Below, piece by piece: positions 34,925 through 43,370 of a stretch of DNA of 64,000 nt. Both the position numbers and the translations under genes were made by a program. The stretch's first letter is position 1, and each line of letters begins with the position of its first letter. The stretch lies in the NCBI GenBank assembly GCA_023414355.1, contig JAEZOB010000040.1, forward strand, positions 124,001 to 188,000, in the 5' to 3' direction. Source of the stretch: Bacillota bacterium. GTDB lineage: Bacteria; Bacillota; Clostridia; Lachnospirales; Lachnospiraceae. The notes under the pieces are model-generated. The model made no database searches. It was not told the origin of the DNA and worked only from the letters and a program-made list of their open reading frames with translations.

Positions 34925-36517
34925 ATGGAATTAACGAAATTTGATGAGTTAGAATTAAGCCCAAGTATACTTCGAGCAGTAGAGGAGATGGGTTTTGAAG
35001 AAATGTCACCGATACAGGCTAAGGCGATACCGGTTATTTTAGAAGGTAAGGATATTGTAGGTCAGGCGCAGACCGGTACAGGCAAGACCGCTGCTTTTGG
35101 TATCCCCCTACTGATGAAGATTGATCCTAAGAACAGAAATCTTCAGACGATTGTGCTTTGCCCGACAAGAGAACTGGCAATTCAGGTGGCAGAGGAGATC
35201 CGAAAACTCGCTACCTTTATGCATGGAATTAAGATCCTTCCGGTATATGGAGGACAGGAGATTTCTAAGCAGATCCGTTCCCTGAAGTCAGGAGTACAGA
35301 TTATCATAGGAACACCGGGCCGTGTTATGGATCATATGCGACGCAAGACAGTGAAATTTGATAATGTTAATATGGTTATTCTTGATGAAGCAGATGAGAT
35401 GCTTAACATGGGATTCCGAGAGGATATCGAGACAATCCTGAGTCAGGTTCCGGAGGAAAGACAGACTGTACTGTTCTCTGCAACCATGCCTACACCCATT
35501 CTTGAGATTGCAAGAACTTATCAGAAGGCTGCTGAGATGATCAGAGTAGTGAAAAAGGAATTGACGGTTCCTAAGATCGAGCAGTTTTATTATGAGGTAA
35601 CACCAAGGAATAAGGAAGAGGTGCTATCTCGACTCCTTGATATGTATAATCCAAAGCTTTCCCTAGTCTTCTGTAATACGAAAAAGCAGGTGGATGAATT
35701 AACTGCCGCGCTCCAAGGCAGAGGCTATTTTGCGGAAGGCCTTCATGGTGATCTAAAGCAACAGCAGAGAGACCGGGTTATGCATTCCTTCCGTAACGGA
35801 AGAACTGAGATCCTGGTAGCCACTGACGTGGCAGCAAGAGGAATCGATGTGGACGACGTAGAGGCAGTATTCAACTATGACGTTCCTCAGGATGATGAAT
35901 ATTATGTGCATCGTATTGGCCGTACCGGCCGTGCCGGCAGAGAAGGAAGAGCATTTACCCTAGTAAACGGCAGAGAAATCTATAAATTGAAGGATATCAT
36001 GCGATACTGCAAAACTAAAATAAAAGCGCAGCCAATTCCGTCAATCAATGATGTAACTGCAGTAAAAGCAGATAAGATTCTGGATAAACTGGCATCCATC
36101 ATCGAGAATGAGGATCTCTCCAAGGTGATTAATATCATTGAGGATAGATTAAATGAGGAGGATTATACTTCCTTAGATATTGCAGCAGCATTCTTAAAGC
36201 TTATGATGGGTGACGAAAACGCAAAGGCTGACGAGGAAAAGCAGGTAGAGGATTTCGGTGATACCGGTGCGGAAGCAGGAATGGTAAGACTTTTCATTAA
36301 TTTAGGCAAAAATCAGAGGATAAAGCCCGGAGATATTCTAGGCGCAATCGCAGGCGAGACTGGTATGCCCGGAAAGCTGATCGGTTCCATTGATATGTAT
36401 GACAAGTACACCTTTGTAGAGGTACCGAGAGAATATGCTCCTGAGGTTATACAGGTTATGAAGACAGCTAAGATTAAGGGTAAGAGCATTAATATCGAGC
36501 CGGCAAACCGTAAATAA
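34925..36517 (+). CDS. DEAD-box RNA helicase (CshA/DeaD type)
   Basis: A 530-residue helicase with all superfamily 2 motifs: Q motif (FEEMSPIQAKAIP), AQTGTGKTAAFG, PTRELAIQ, TPGRVMDH, VILDEADEM, FSATMP, then the C-terminal lobe with VATDVAARGIDVD and HRIGRTGRAGREG. The end (about 455-525), with VRLFINLGKNQRIKPGDILGAIAG, is a DbpA-like RNA-binding domain, known to target structured rRNA or mRNA. It probably acts in ribosome assembly or RNA turnover, often cold-induced. The unusual promoter-terminator unit upstream may control it. Confidence 0.95.
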   Translation: MELTKFDELELSPSILRAVEEMGFEEMSPIQAKAIPVILEGKDIVGQAQTGTGKTAAFGIPLLMKIDPKNRNLQTIVLCPTRELAIQVAEEIRKLATFMHGIKILPVYGGQEISKQIRSLKSGVQIIIGTPGRVMDHMRRKTVKFDNVNMVILDEADEMLNMGFREDIETILSQVPEERQTVLFSATMPTPILEIARTYQKAAEMIRVVKKELTVPKIEQFYYEVTPRNKEEVLSRLLDMYNPKLSLVFCNTKKQVDELTAALQGRGYFAEGLHGDLKQQQRDRVMHSFRNGRTEILVATDVAARGIDVDDVEAVFNYDVPQDDEYYVHRIGRTGRAGREGRAFTLVNGREIYKLKDIMRYCKTKIKAQPIPSINDVTAVKADKILDKLASIIENEDLSKVINIIEDRLNEEDYTSLDIAAAFLKLMMGDENAKADEEKQVEDFGDTGAEAGMVRLFINLGKNQRIKPGDILGAIAGETGMPGKLIGSIDMYDKYTFVEVPREYAPEVIQVMKTAKIKGKSINIEPANRK

Positions 36518-36535
36518 GATAGTCATATAAATATC

Positions 36536-36583
36536 TTGACTAAGGAGAATAAGTAGCATATAATAATAATTACTATTATTATA
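36536..36583 (+). promoter_or_regulatory. perR promoter overlapped by a PerR/Fur-type box
   Basis: TTGACT (36536-36541), 17 bases, TATAAT (36559-36564). A perfect 10+10 palindrome TATAATAATA-attac-TATTATTATA (36559-36583) covers the -10 and transcription start, matching the AT-rich style of Per boxes. Binding here would block transcription, so the gene at 36598 is probably autorepressed. Confidence 0.75.
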
Positions 36584-36597
36584 GGAGCGTGTTTATT

Positions 36598-36984
36598 ATG
36601 GCTATCAATAAATACAGTAGACAAAGAGAAGCAATCAAGGAATATCTTGCACAGACAAAAGAGCATCCAACCGCGGATACGATATATATGAAAATCAGGG
36701 CTAAGCATCCTAATATCAGCTTGGGCACAGTTTATCGGAATCTTAATCTTCTTGCAGAGCAGGGCGAGATTATGAAGATCAACTGTCAGGATGGCAGTGA
36801 CCGCTTTGATGGAAATGCGAAGCCTCATTATCATTTTCTCTGTAATGACTGTGGTAAGGTTCTTGACATTGAGATGGAATCTATAGATCATATCAACAAA
36901 GTAGCAGGTGAGAGCTTTGATGGCAGGATTGATGGTCATGTAACATTTTTTTATGGCATATGTCCGGATTGCGTACAGAAGTAA
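36598..36984 (+). CDS. perR: Fur-family regulator, PerR-like
   Basis: A 128-residue winged-helix repressor. The DNA-binding helix region HPNISLGTVYRNLNLLAEQGEI is typical of Fur/PerR. Structural zinc is bound by two CxxC pairs (CNDCG and CPDC). The regulatory metal site is suggested by the His of KEHPTAD, the Asp of RFDGN and the two His of KPHYHF, which correspond to the PerR ligands whose oxidation senses peroxide. ATG 36598 has AGGAG ten bases upstream; a GTG at 36589 is too close to it. PerR is preferred over Fur because of these residues and the short length, but Fur or Zur is not ruled out. Confidence 0.85.
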   Translation: MAINKYSRQREAIKEYLAQTKEHPTADTIYMKIRAKHPNISLGTVYRNLNLLAEQGEIMKINCQDGSDRFDGNAKPHYHFLCNDCGKVLDIEMESIDHINKVAGESFDGRIDGHVTFFYGICPDCVQK

Positions 36985-37010
36985 AGACAAAGAAGAGAAT
37001 AAGGTATTTC

Positions 37011-37046
37011 AAAGCTGACAGGTTCCTATATCTGTCAGCTTTTTTA
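37011..37046 (+). terminator. Terminator of the perR-like gene
   Basis: AAGCTGACAG (37012-37021) and CTGTCAGCTT (37032-37041), followed by TTTTT. Confidence 0.88.
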
Positions 37047-37236
37047 ATCCAGCTGTTTATGTAATTATTTTGTGATTATAATCACAGAAACAGGAATGCG
37101 ATTTGTATATAATGATCTTGCACTTACTGATAGAGGAGATCATTAGAGAACGAGCAGCACGGAATGCTATATTTTATTTGAAAAGTGAAGTATCTTTGAT
37201 ACTGAACTCAATGCTATAAATTTAAATATAAAGGTA

Positions 37237-37445
37237 TTGACAAATGATCGAATCGGTAGTAATATAATAACAGTAACTAGTATCGATAATAATCAAAAGG
37301 TAATCTGCTTTATTCACTCTAATGGTAGATGATCCTGATAAATTTGCTTACATCTCAGTATATATAACCCCTCATTATATATACTTCCCCTTATATATTG
37401 TTCCCAGCAAAAAGATACGCCCTGTTCCCACAGGGCGTATCTTTA
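37237..37445 (+). ncRNA. Candidate noncoding transcript in the 37.05-37.46 kb gap
   Basis: TTGACA (37237-37242), 17 bases, TAATAT (37260-37265) starts a stretch with no ORF that ends at the strong hairpin AAAGATACGCCCTG/CAGGGCGTATCTTT (37411-37444). A transcript of about 170 bases is possible. The hairpin has a better T tract on the minus strand, where it ends the gene at 37459, so rightward termination is less certain. The first 190 bases of the gap (37047-37236) hold nothing I recognise. Confidence 0.4.
37411..37444 (-). terminator. Terminator of the 37459-37842 gene (possibly bidirectional)
   Basis: A 14-base perfect stem, AAAGATACGCCCTG with CAGGGCGTATCTTT, loop of six; on the minus strand it is followed by TTTGC. 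Confidence 0.82.
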
Positions 37446-37458
37446 TTGTGTTATAACA

Positions 37459-37842
37459 TTATTTAATTCTGGTCACATGGACACAGTATACATATACATT
37501 CTGAATCTTCTTTGCCTCTACGCCTTCAACATGGATGATCGGTTGGGTCTCGGAAGGGGTTACATACATCTTGAAAATAATACCATCCTGGTTGACACGC
37601 ATGTTTCGAATGGGTTTATATTCATAATCGCGTTTTGGAATTCCAATGTAGTTAAAAATGATATCAAAGGCATCGGGATGAGAAAAACACATGATGATCT
37701 CATCCTTGTTATACATTCCGATGATTTCACGGGCTTCTTCAAAGGTCATATTAGTACATTTGAATTCGCCTTCATTGAATAAGGTGTTCATATTACTATT
37801 ATCAAGTAGCAGTAATGGTTCTTCAATCTTCTTTGTTGTCAT
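37459..37842 (-). CDS. Unrecognised 127-residue protein
   Basis: A soluble acidic protein with no named domain. The centre EAREIIGMYNKDEIIMCFSHPDAFDIIFNYIG followed by RDYEYKPIRNMRVNQ suggests a compact alpha/beta fold. No signal peptide. The ATG at 37842 follows AAGGAG by eight bases; the frame extends to 37989 but without a site. It stands alone between perR and the hydrogenase operon, so context gives no function. Confidence 0.65.
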   Translation of the reverse strand: MTTKKIEEPLLLLDNSNMNTLFNEGEFKCTNMTFEEAREIIGMYNKDEIIMCFSHPDAFDIIFNYIGIPKRDYEYKPIRNMRVNQDGIIFKMYVTPSETQPIIHVEGVEAKKIQNVYVYCVHVTRIK

Positions 37843-38256
37843 ACGATCCGCTCCTTCCTGATATTGCCTGCCTTGTTGGGGTAAGCATTTGTAACAGTTC
37901 CTTATGTGATTTGTAGAAAGCATACCTGAAAAATAACCATGGAAAGAAAGTGCTCTCCTGTAAGTAAAGTATATGATTGCGTATAACATTTGTCAATATA
38001 GCCCAGAAAAAAGATGCGTATATTTCATATGAAGAAATTTGCTAAGGAAGAGTATGGGTAAAAGAAGAATAGGATGCCAAGATAGAATCAAAAAGAGAAA
38101 GAACCGACTTTCGAAGGGAAGGCCGGTTCTTTCTCTTTATACATGATACAGAAAAGTTAGATTCGCAGACTTTTCTGTATATGCTATTATGTTTATGCAA
38201 AAACACCGAGGTGTCTTTGCATAGAATGACTTTAGTAAACCTGTTGACCAATAAGA
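37843..38256 (-). other. Gap downstream of hydA with three consecutive hairpins
   Basis: Reading leftward from hydA: hairpin ATGCAAAAACACcgagGTGTCTTTGCAT (about 38193-38222), hairpin ATACAGAAAAGT/ACTTTTCTGTAT (38146-38180) and the terminator AAAGAGAAAGAACCG/CGGTTCTTTCTCTTT (38092-38139) with a T tract on the minus strand. The rest (37843-38090) is the upstream region of the small gene at 37459, with no clear promoter. Another notable site was not seen. Confidence 0.6.
38092..38139 (-). terminator. Terminator of the hydrogenase operon
   Basis: Long GC-containing stem with a loop of about 14 bases and, on the minus strand, a TTTTTGATT tail. Confidence 0.78.
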
Positions 38257-39999
38257 CTAGTTTACGGATCTCTTCACGTAGGTAGTATGAAGAATATCAT
38301 GAGCCTTATGACTACCGGGCTTGCCAAGATAATCGCTGTAAAGAGTCTTAATTGCTTCATTCTCATGAGACTTTCTTACAGGCATGTCAGCATCGATATC
38401 ATACAGTGCTTTAGCACGAAGAGCTCTGATATCTGTAAAGTTTCTAACAGTACCAGGCTGTTGAGGCTGTCCACCACCGTTTACACAGCCGCCGGGGCAT
38501 CCCATGATTTCGATGAAATGATAATTTGCTTTGCCTGATTTTACATCATCCAGAAGCTGTCTTGCATTTGCCAGACCGGAAGCAACAGCTACGTTAATAT
38601 TTAAGCCGGCTGCTTCATAGGTAGCTTCCTTGATACCCTTAGTTCCTCTGACTTCCTTGAAGTCAGGGCTGGGAAGCTCTGCTCCTGTTAAGGTCTCAAC
38701 AGCGGTACGAAGCGCAGCTTCCATAACACCACCGGTAGCGCCGAAGATTACTGCAGCACCGGTAGATCTTCCAAGCGGATCATCAAAACGCTCATCAGGA
38801 AGTGATAAGAAGTTGATACCTACGCGGTCGATCATTCTTGCAAGCTCGCGAGTGGTGATAGAGATATCTACATCCGGTACGCCTGCTGCGCTCTGATCGG
38901 GTCTTCCGATCTCGAACTTCTTTGCGGTACAAGGCATTACGCTGACCATAACGATCTTCTTAGGGTCGATATTGTTCTTCTCTGCAAAGTAGGTCTTAGT
39001 GATTGCGCCAAACATCTGTTGAGGAGACTTACAGCTGGATAAATTATCTAACATATCAGGATAATAATGCTCGCAGTACTTGATCCAGCCGGGAGAACAG
39101 GAAGTGATCATCGGCAGCTTACCGCCGTTTGAAATTCTGTCGATCAGCTCATTTGCTTCTTCCATAATGGTTAAGTCAGCAGCAAAATCGGTATCGAATA
39201 CCTTGTCAAAGCCTAAGCGGCGAAGTGCTGCTACCATCTTACCTTCTACGTTAGTTCCGATCGGAAGGCCAAATGCCTCACCAAGACCGGCACGAACTGC
39301 AGGAGCAGACTGGATGATTACATATTTATCGGGATCTGCAAGAGCTGCAAATACTTCATCGGTATAATCCTTCTCTAACAGTGCGCCGGTAGGACATACT
39401 GCGATACACTGACCACAGGATACACAGCTGGTATCACCTAAGCCCATATCGAAAGCACAGGAGATATTGGTATCAAAACCACGCTCGTTGGCACCGATTA
39501 CGCCGATACCTTGGATCTTCTCACATACTGCGGAACAACGTCTGCAGAGGATACATTTGTTATTATCACGTACCATATGAGCGGATGTATCATCTAACTC
39601 ATAATGAGAACGGGAACCGTCGTACAGATATTCATCCTTTACGTTTAAGTCGTTGCAAAGTTTTTGAAGCTCGCAGTTACCACTGCGTACACAGGATAAA
39701 CATTTTCTGTCATGATCGGATAAGATCAGCTCTAAGGTCTTCTTACGGGAAGAGAGTACCTTGGGTGAATTTGTGGTAATTTCCATGCCTTCTGCAATCG
39801 GATACATACAGGAAGCTACAAGGCTTCTGGCACCCTTGACTTCAACGACACAGATACGGCAGGCACCGATTTCATTGATATCCTTTAAGTAACAGAGTGT
39901 AGGGATATCGATGCAGGCAAGCTTTGCCGCTTCTAATATGGTAGCGCCCTTAGGTGCTTGAATTGGCATGCCATTTATTTTAATATTAACCGTTTCCAT
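38257..39999 (-). CDS. hydA: [FeFe] hydrogenase catalytic subunit HydA (group A, trimeric type)
   Basis: A 580-residue enzyme. An N-terminal 2Fe-2S domain (CYLKDINEIGACRICVVEV) is followed by a His-ligated 4Fe-4S site (CLSCVRSGNCELQ), two 4Fe-4S clusters (CILCRRCSAVC and CVSCGQCIAVC) and the H-cluster domain with intact L1 TSCSPGW, L2 MPCTAKKFE and L3 MGCPGGCVNGGGQ. The small-subunit-like tail is at the C-terminus. With the NuoF- and NuoE-like subunits upstream it forms the NAD- and ferredoxin-linked (confurcating) hydrogenase. It is the last gene of the operon; the maturases hydEFG are not in this window. Confidence 0.96.
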   Translation of the reverse strand: METVNIKINGMPIQAPKGATILEAAKLACIDIPTLCYLKDINEIGACRICVVEVKGARSLVASCMYPIAEGMEITTNSPKVLSSRKKTLELILSDHDRKCLSCVRSGNCELQKLCNDLNVKDEYLYDGSRSHYELDDTSAHMVRDNNKCILCRRCSAVCEKIQGIGVIGANERGFDTNISCAFDMGLGDTSCVSCGQCIAVCPTGALLEKDYTDEVFAALADPDKYVIIQSAPAVRAGLGEAFGLPIGTNVEGKMVAALRRLGFDKVFDTDFAADLTIMEEANELIDRISNGGKLPMITSCSPGWIKYCEHYYPDMLDNLSSCKSPQQMFGAITKTYFAEKNNIDPKKIVMVSVMPCTAKKFEIGRPDQSAAGVPDVDISITTRELARMIDRVGINFLSLPDERFDDPLGRSTGAAVIFGATGGVMEAALRTAVETLTGAELPSPDFKEVRGTKGIKEATYEAAGLNINVAVASGLANARQLLDDVKSGKANYHFIEIMGCPGGCVNGGGQPQQPGTVRNFTDIRALRAKALYDIDADMPVRKSHENEAIKTLYSDYLGKPGSHKAHDILHTTYVKRSVN

Positions 40000-40037
40000 T
40001 TTATACCTCCATCTTGATATAATCTAACATGTAATCG

Positions 40038-41828
40038 TTACTTCTTAGAGATAGCGCCGAACTTACATTTCTCCATACAAGCACCGCACTTGATACATTT
40101 ACTCTGGTCGATAAGATGTGCTTCCTTAACCTTACCCTGGATTGCGCCGTTAGGACAAATTCTTGCACAAAGGGTACAACCTTTACACTTATCAGCGTCA
40201 ATAACGTAGGAAAGAAGAGCCTTACATACGCCGGCAGGACATTTCTTATCAACGACATGAGAAATATACTCGTCTTTGAAATAACGTAATGTTGATAATA
40301 CCGGGTTGGGAGCTGTCTGTCCAAGACCGCAGAGAGCATTTTCTCTGATGTAGTAGCAAAGATCCTCTAACTTATCCAGGTCCTCCATGGTGCCCTGACC
40401 CTTGGTGATCTTGTCAAGGATTTCGTACAGACGCTTGGTACCGATACGGCAAGGAGTACATTTACCGCAGGACTCGTCTACTGTGAACTCGAGGAAGAAC
40501 TTAGCGATATCAACCATACAGTTATCTTCGTCCATTACGATCAGACCACCGGAACCCATCATGGAACCGATGCTGATCAGGTTATCATAGTCGATTGGGA
40601 TATCAAAATGCTCTACGGGGATACATCCGCCGGACGGACCGCCTGTCTGAGCTGCTTTAAACTTCTTGCCGTTCGGGATACCACCGCCGATTTCTTCAAT
40701 AACTTCACGGAGAGGAGTACCCATGGGGATTTCCACAAGACCGGTGTTGTTGATCTTACCGCCAAGTGCGAATACCTTTGTACCCTTGGATTTCTCGGTA
40801 CCCATTGCAGCAAACCACTCGGGACCATTGATGATGATCTGAGGAATGTTAGCATAGGTCTCAACATTATTTAAGATGGTAGGCTTCTGGAACAGACCCT
40901 TCTGTGCAGGGAACGGAGGACGGGGACGAGGCTCACCACGGTTACCTTCGATGGAAGTCATCAGCGCGGTCTCTTCACCACATACGAATGCGCCTGCACC
41001 AAGTCTGATATCAACATCAAAATCAAAATCGCTGCCAAAGATGTTCTTACCAAGTAAGCCATATTCTCTAGCTTGACTGATTGCTATTTCAAGACGATCA
41101 ACCGCGATCGGGTACTCAGCACGTACATAGATATAACCCTGGGAAGCACCAATGGCATAACCTGCGATAGCCATTGCTTCAAGTACGACATGGGGGTCGC
41201 CCTCTAATACGGAACGATCCATGAATGCACCCGGGTCACCTTCGTCTGCATTACAGCATACATACTTCTGATCAGCATCATTTCCCTTGGCAAGCTTCCA
41301 CTTTAAGCCTGTAGGGAATCCGCCGCCGCCACGTCCGCGAAGACCGCTGTCTAAGATAGTCTGGATAACCTGATCAGGGGAGTATTCAGTAAGAACCTTA
41401 CCAAGTGCTTCATAACCGCCGGTTCCGATGTATTCGTCAATGTTTTCGGGATTGATAACACCACAGTTGCGAAGTGCTATTCTGTGCTGCTTCTTATAGA
41501 AGTCGGTATCATTTAAGGACTTGATACCACCCTCTTCCGTAACCATTTCCTTGTAAAGGAGACGAGAAACGATACGTCCCTTTAATAAGTGTTCGGATAC
41601 GATTTCCGGAACGTCTTCTTCCTTAACCATAGCATAGAAGGTAGCTTCCGGATAAATAATTACGATCGGTCCTAATGCACAAAGTCCGTGACAACCTGTC
41701 TGTACAACGGAAACTTCGGTGCTGAGACCATTCTTCTTAATTTCTGCCTGCAGGGACTCGATAATCTTGGCACTTCCTGAAGAAGTACATCCGGTACCAC
41801 CGCAAACCAATACGTGTGAACGATACAT
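40038..41828 (-). CDS. hydB: Hydrogenase NuoF-like flavoprotein subunit HydB
   Basis: A 596-residue subunit with an N-terminal thioredoxin-like 2Fe-2S domain (VCGGTGCTSSG), the NADH/FMN-binding core (GLRGRGGGGFPTG, KYVCCNADEGDPGA, FVCGEETAL), the N3-type 4Fe-4S motif (ESCGKCTPCRIG) and a C-terminal two-cluster ferredoxin (CKGCTLCARICPN and CIKCGACMEKC). It is where NAD meets the enzyme; this build matches bifurcating hydrogenases such as those of Thermotoga and Acetobacterium. GGAGG precedes the ATG. It lies 38 bases upstream of hydA. Confidence 0.96.
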   Translation of the reverse strand: MYRSHVLVCGGTGCTSSGSAKIIESLQAEIKKNGLSTEVSVVQTGCHGLCALGPIVIIYPEATFYAMVKEEDVPEIVSEHLLKGRIVSRLLYKEMVTEEGGIKSLNDTDFYKKQHRIALRNCGVINPENIDEYIGTGGYEALGKVLTEYSPDQVIQTILDSGLRGRGGGGFPTGLKWKLAKGNDADQKYVCCNADEGDPGAFMDRSVLEGDPHVVLEAMAIAGYAIGASQGYIYVRAEYPIAVDRLEIAISQAREYGLLGKNIFGSDFDFDVDIRLGAGAFVCGEETALMTSIEGNRGEPRPRPPFPAQKGLFQKPTILNNVETYANIPQIIINGPEWFAAMGTEKSKGTKVFALGGKINNTGLVEIPMGTPLREVIEEIGGGIPNGKKFKAAQTGGPSGGCIPVEHFDIPIDYDNLISIGSMMGSGGLIVMDEDNCMVDIAKFFLEFTVDESCGKCTPCRIGTKRLYEILDKITKGQGTMEDLDKLEDLCYYIRENALCGLGQTAPNPVLSTLRYFKDEYISHVVDKKCPAGVCKALLSYVIDADKCKGCTLCARICPNGAIQGKVKEAHLIDQSKCIKCGACMEKCKFGAISKK

Positions 41829-41846
41829 AATGTGTCCTCCTTCGGA

Positions 41847-42218
41847 TTAGCCGAGTACTTCGGCAATCGTATATTTTTTCATTATCTCACCGTGGATCAG
41901 GTGATGATCAACGACCTCGAGTGCTTTCTCGGGAGTCATCTTGATATAGGTTACTTTATCTTTACCCGGTTCAAATACCTCAACGATTGGCTCGTATTGG
42001 CATAATCCGATACAACCGGTCTGTGTAACTGCTACGTTAGTGAGGCCCTTGGTCTGAACTGCATCAGCTAGTGCGGTAAGAACAGGTCTTGCGCCACTTG
42101 CGATACCGCAGGTTGCCATACCTACAACTACGCGAGTCTGATCACTTGATTCGCTGCGAAGTCCGATTTGGCCCTGCATCTTTTCTCTGATTGCCTTAAG
42201 CTCTTCTAGAGATTTCAT
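41847..42218 (-). CDS. Small 2Fe-2S thioredoxin-like ferredoxin of the hydrogenase operon
   Basis: A 123-residue protein with the thioredoxin-like ferredoxin ligand pattern MATCGIASGA(R) and QTGCIGLCQYEP. It duplicates the N-terminal domain of HydB and resembles the extra HydD-like subunit in some acetogen hydrogenases. It could relay electrons or stabilise the complex. It sits 18 bases before hydB. Its ribosome-binding site AAGGAGG is the last of four similar leader units (42219-42389). Confidence 0.88.
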   Translation of the reverse strand: MKSLEELKAIREKMQGQIGLRSESSDQTRVVVGMATCGIASGARPVLTALADAVQTKGLTNVAVTQTGCIGLCQYEPIVEVFEPGKDKVTYIKMTPEKALEVVDHHLIHGEIMKKYTIAEVLG

Positions 42219-42389
42219 GCTTAATCCTCCTTAAATAAACTAAAAATTGCGATACCTTTAGCAGGAGGATTTATCCTCCCTTAAATACTTATAAAATTTA
42301 CTAAGAACTTGACAGGAGGATATTATCCTCCCTTAAATAAACTTGAAAACTTCGATACTTTCGTAGGAGGATTTCCCCTCCCTTAAATA
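42219..42389 (-). repeat. Tandem copies of the leader/ribosome-binding site ahead of the 2Fe-2S gene
   Basis: Three diverged units of about 50 bases (around 42262-42286, 42312-42338 and 42364-42388) each contain, on the minus strand, TTTAAGGGAGGATAA-like sequence plus a GGAGGA/TCCTCC inverted repeat, and resemble the true site TTTAAGGAGGATTAAGC before the ATG at 42218. None of the copies is followed by a start codon. Confidence 0.75.
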
Positions 42390-42431
42390 TTGATAAAATT
42401 AATAATATTGATCTGCAATGCGATAATCAGT

Positions 42432-42776
42432 TCATATGGTTAATAACTGTTCGCCCTCTTTTAATATATCTGTCAATCCGTCACCCCAGTATTTTAATTC
42501 AATACCGAGCTCTGTCAATTCATTGGCAACACCCAGCTGATCTGCACAGGCTTTACATGCGGAAAATATTACTCCGGTATGTATGGCCATCTTTATCTTC
42601 TCACGTATCATCTGATTTTCGGCTGCAAGTTTAGCGGTTGCACCCCAGATTATCACGGTTACTTCATTCCACCAATTCTGAGATATGCTATTTAAAGCAT
42701 ACATCAGGACCATCTTCTCTGAAGTTATTACATTGTCGTTAGTCCATAGAATGTAGAGCTTCTCAGACTTATTCAT
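42432..42776 (-). CDS. DsrE-like protein in the hydrogenase operon
   Basis: A 114-residue protein resembling the DsrE/DsrF family: LYILWTNDNVITSEKMV, VTVIIWGATAKLAAEN and FSACKACADQLGV, with a Cys-x2-Cys pair in the position typical of the sulphur-relay Cys. It may carry persulfide or merely bind a partner. It is placed between the HATPase-like gene and the 2Fe-2S gene of the hydrogenase operon, with 35 bases on one side and about 210 on the other. I know of no assigned role for such a protein in hydrogen metabolism. Confidence 0.72.
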   Translation of the reverse strand: MNKSEKLYILWTNDNVITSEKMVLMYALNSISQNWWNEVTVIIWGATAKLAAENQMIREKIKMAIHTGVIFSACKACADQLGVANELTELGIELKYWGDGLTDILKEGEQLLTI

Positions 42777-42810
42777 AGGCTTCCTTTCATGTAACTGGCC
42801 TTATGGCCTA

Positions 42811-43368
42811 TTATACAAGCCATCCGCCATCCGTTTCGAATTGATTTTCAGTAAGATATTCTTTGATATATGCAGAAACTTCCGGGGAATTCAGAGGAAT
42901 GTCACTTAAGATACTGCGGAACTCTCTGGTGTCCAGTGTAAACTCCTTATCATCAAAGGCATACGTATAAAGGAAATCAATCTGCGTATTCAAAGTAATT
43001 AATGTCAGCATGGTGCTGTTCATATCACCGAGAGGCATGCGATCGATGTGCGACAATCCAAACGCAGCCACCACTGTGGTACCGATACCGGGAGTGGACT
43101 CAATTTGAAAACTTCCACCGGTGCTAAGAGCCGCCATTTTAAAAAATGGAACGCCCAAACCTACCTTGCGGGTGGTTCTGGTGGTGAAGAAAGGATCCTC
43201 AACCTGCCTGATCTGCTCTTCGGTCATTCCGCAACCGTTATCGACTATGGTTATTATAAGTGTATCTGAGTCTCTTTTTATCTGTATTCTAATTTCAATC
43301 AGACTTGCATTCGCTCTGATGGAATTGTTAGCGATATCCAATACATTAAGAGAGATTTCGGTCATCAT
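42811..43368 (-). CDS. Histidine-kinase-like ATPase in the hydrogenase operon
   Basis: A 185-residue protein with HATPase motifs: N box region LDIANNSIRANAS, G1 VDNGCGMT, FFTTRTTRKVGLGVPFF (F/G2 box) and GIGTTVVAAF. It has no dimerisation helix with a phosphorylatable His and no sensor domain, so it is a stand-alone ATP-binding module. Similar genes recur between nuoE-like and nuoF-like genes in clostridial hydrogenase operons. It is translationally coupled (two-base gap) to the upstream subunit, and may regulate hydrogenase level or activity. Confidence 0.85.
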   Translation of the reverse strand: MMTEISLNVLDIANNSIRANASLIEIRIQIKRDSDTLIITIVDNGCGMTEEQIRQVEDPFFTTRTTRKVGLGVPFFKMAALSTGGSFQIESTPGIGTTVVAAFGLSHIDRMPLGDMNSTMLTLITLNTQIDFLYTYAFDDKEFTLDTREFRSILSDIPLNSPEVSAYIKEYLTENQFETDGGWLV

Positions 43369-43370
43369 AA

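Noticed and set aside
42219..42431. CRISPR-like array before the 2Fe-2S gene
   Set aside because: The units are diverged, contain ribosome-binding-site sequence and lack spacers of uniform unique sequence; no cas genes are nearby.
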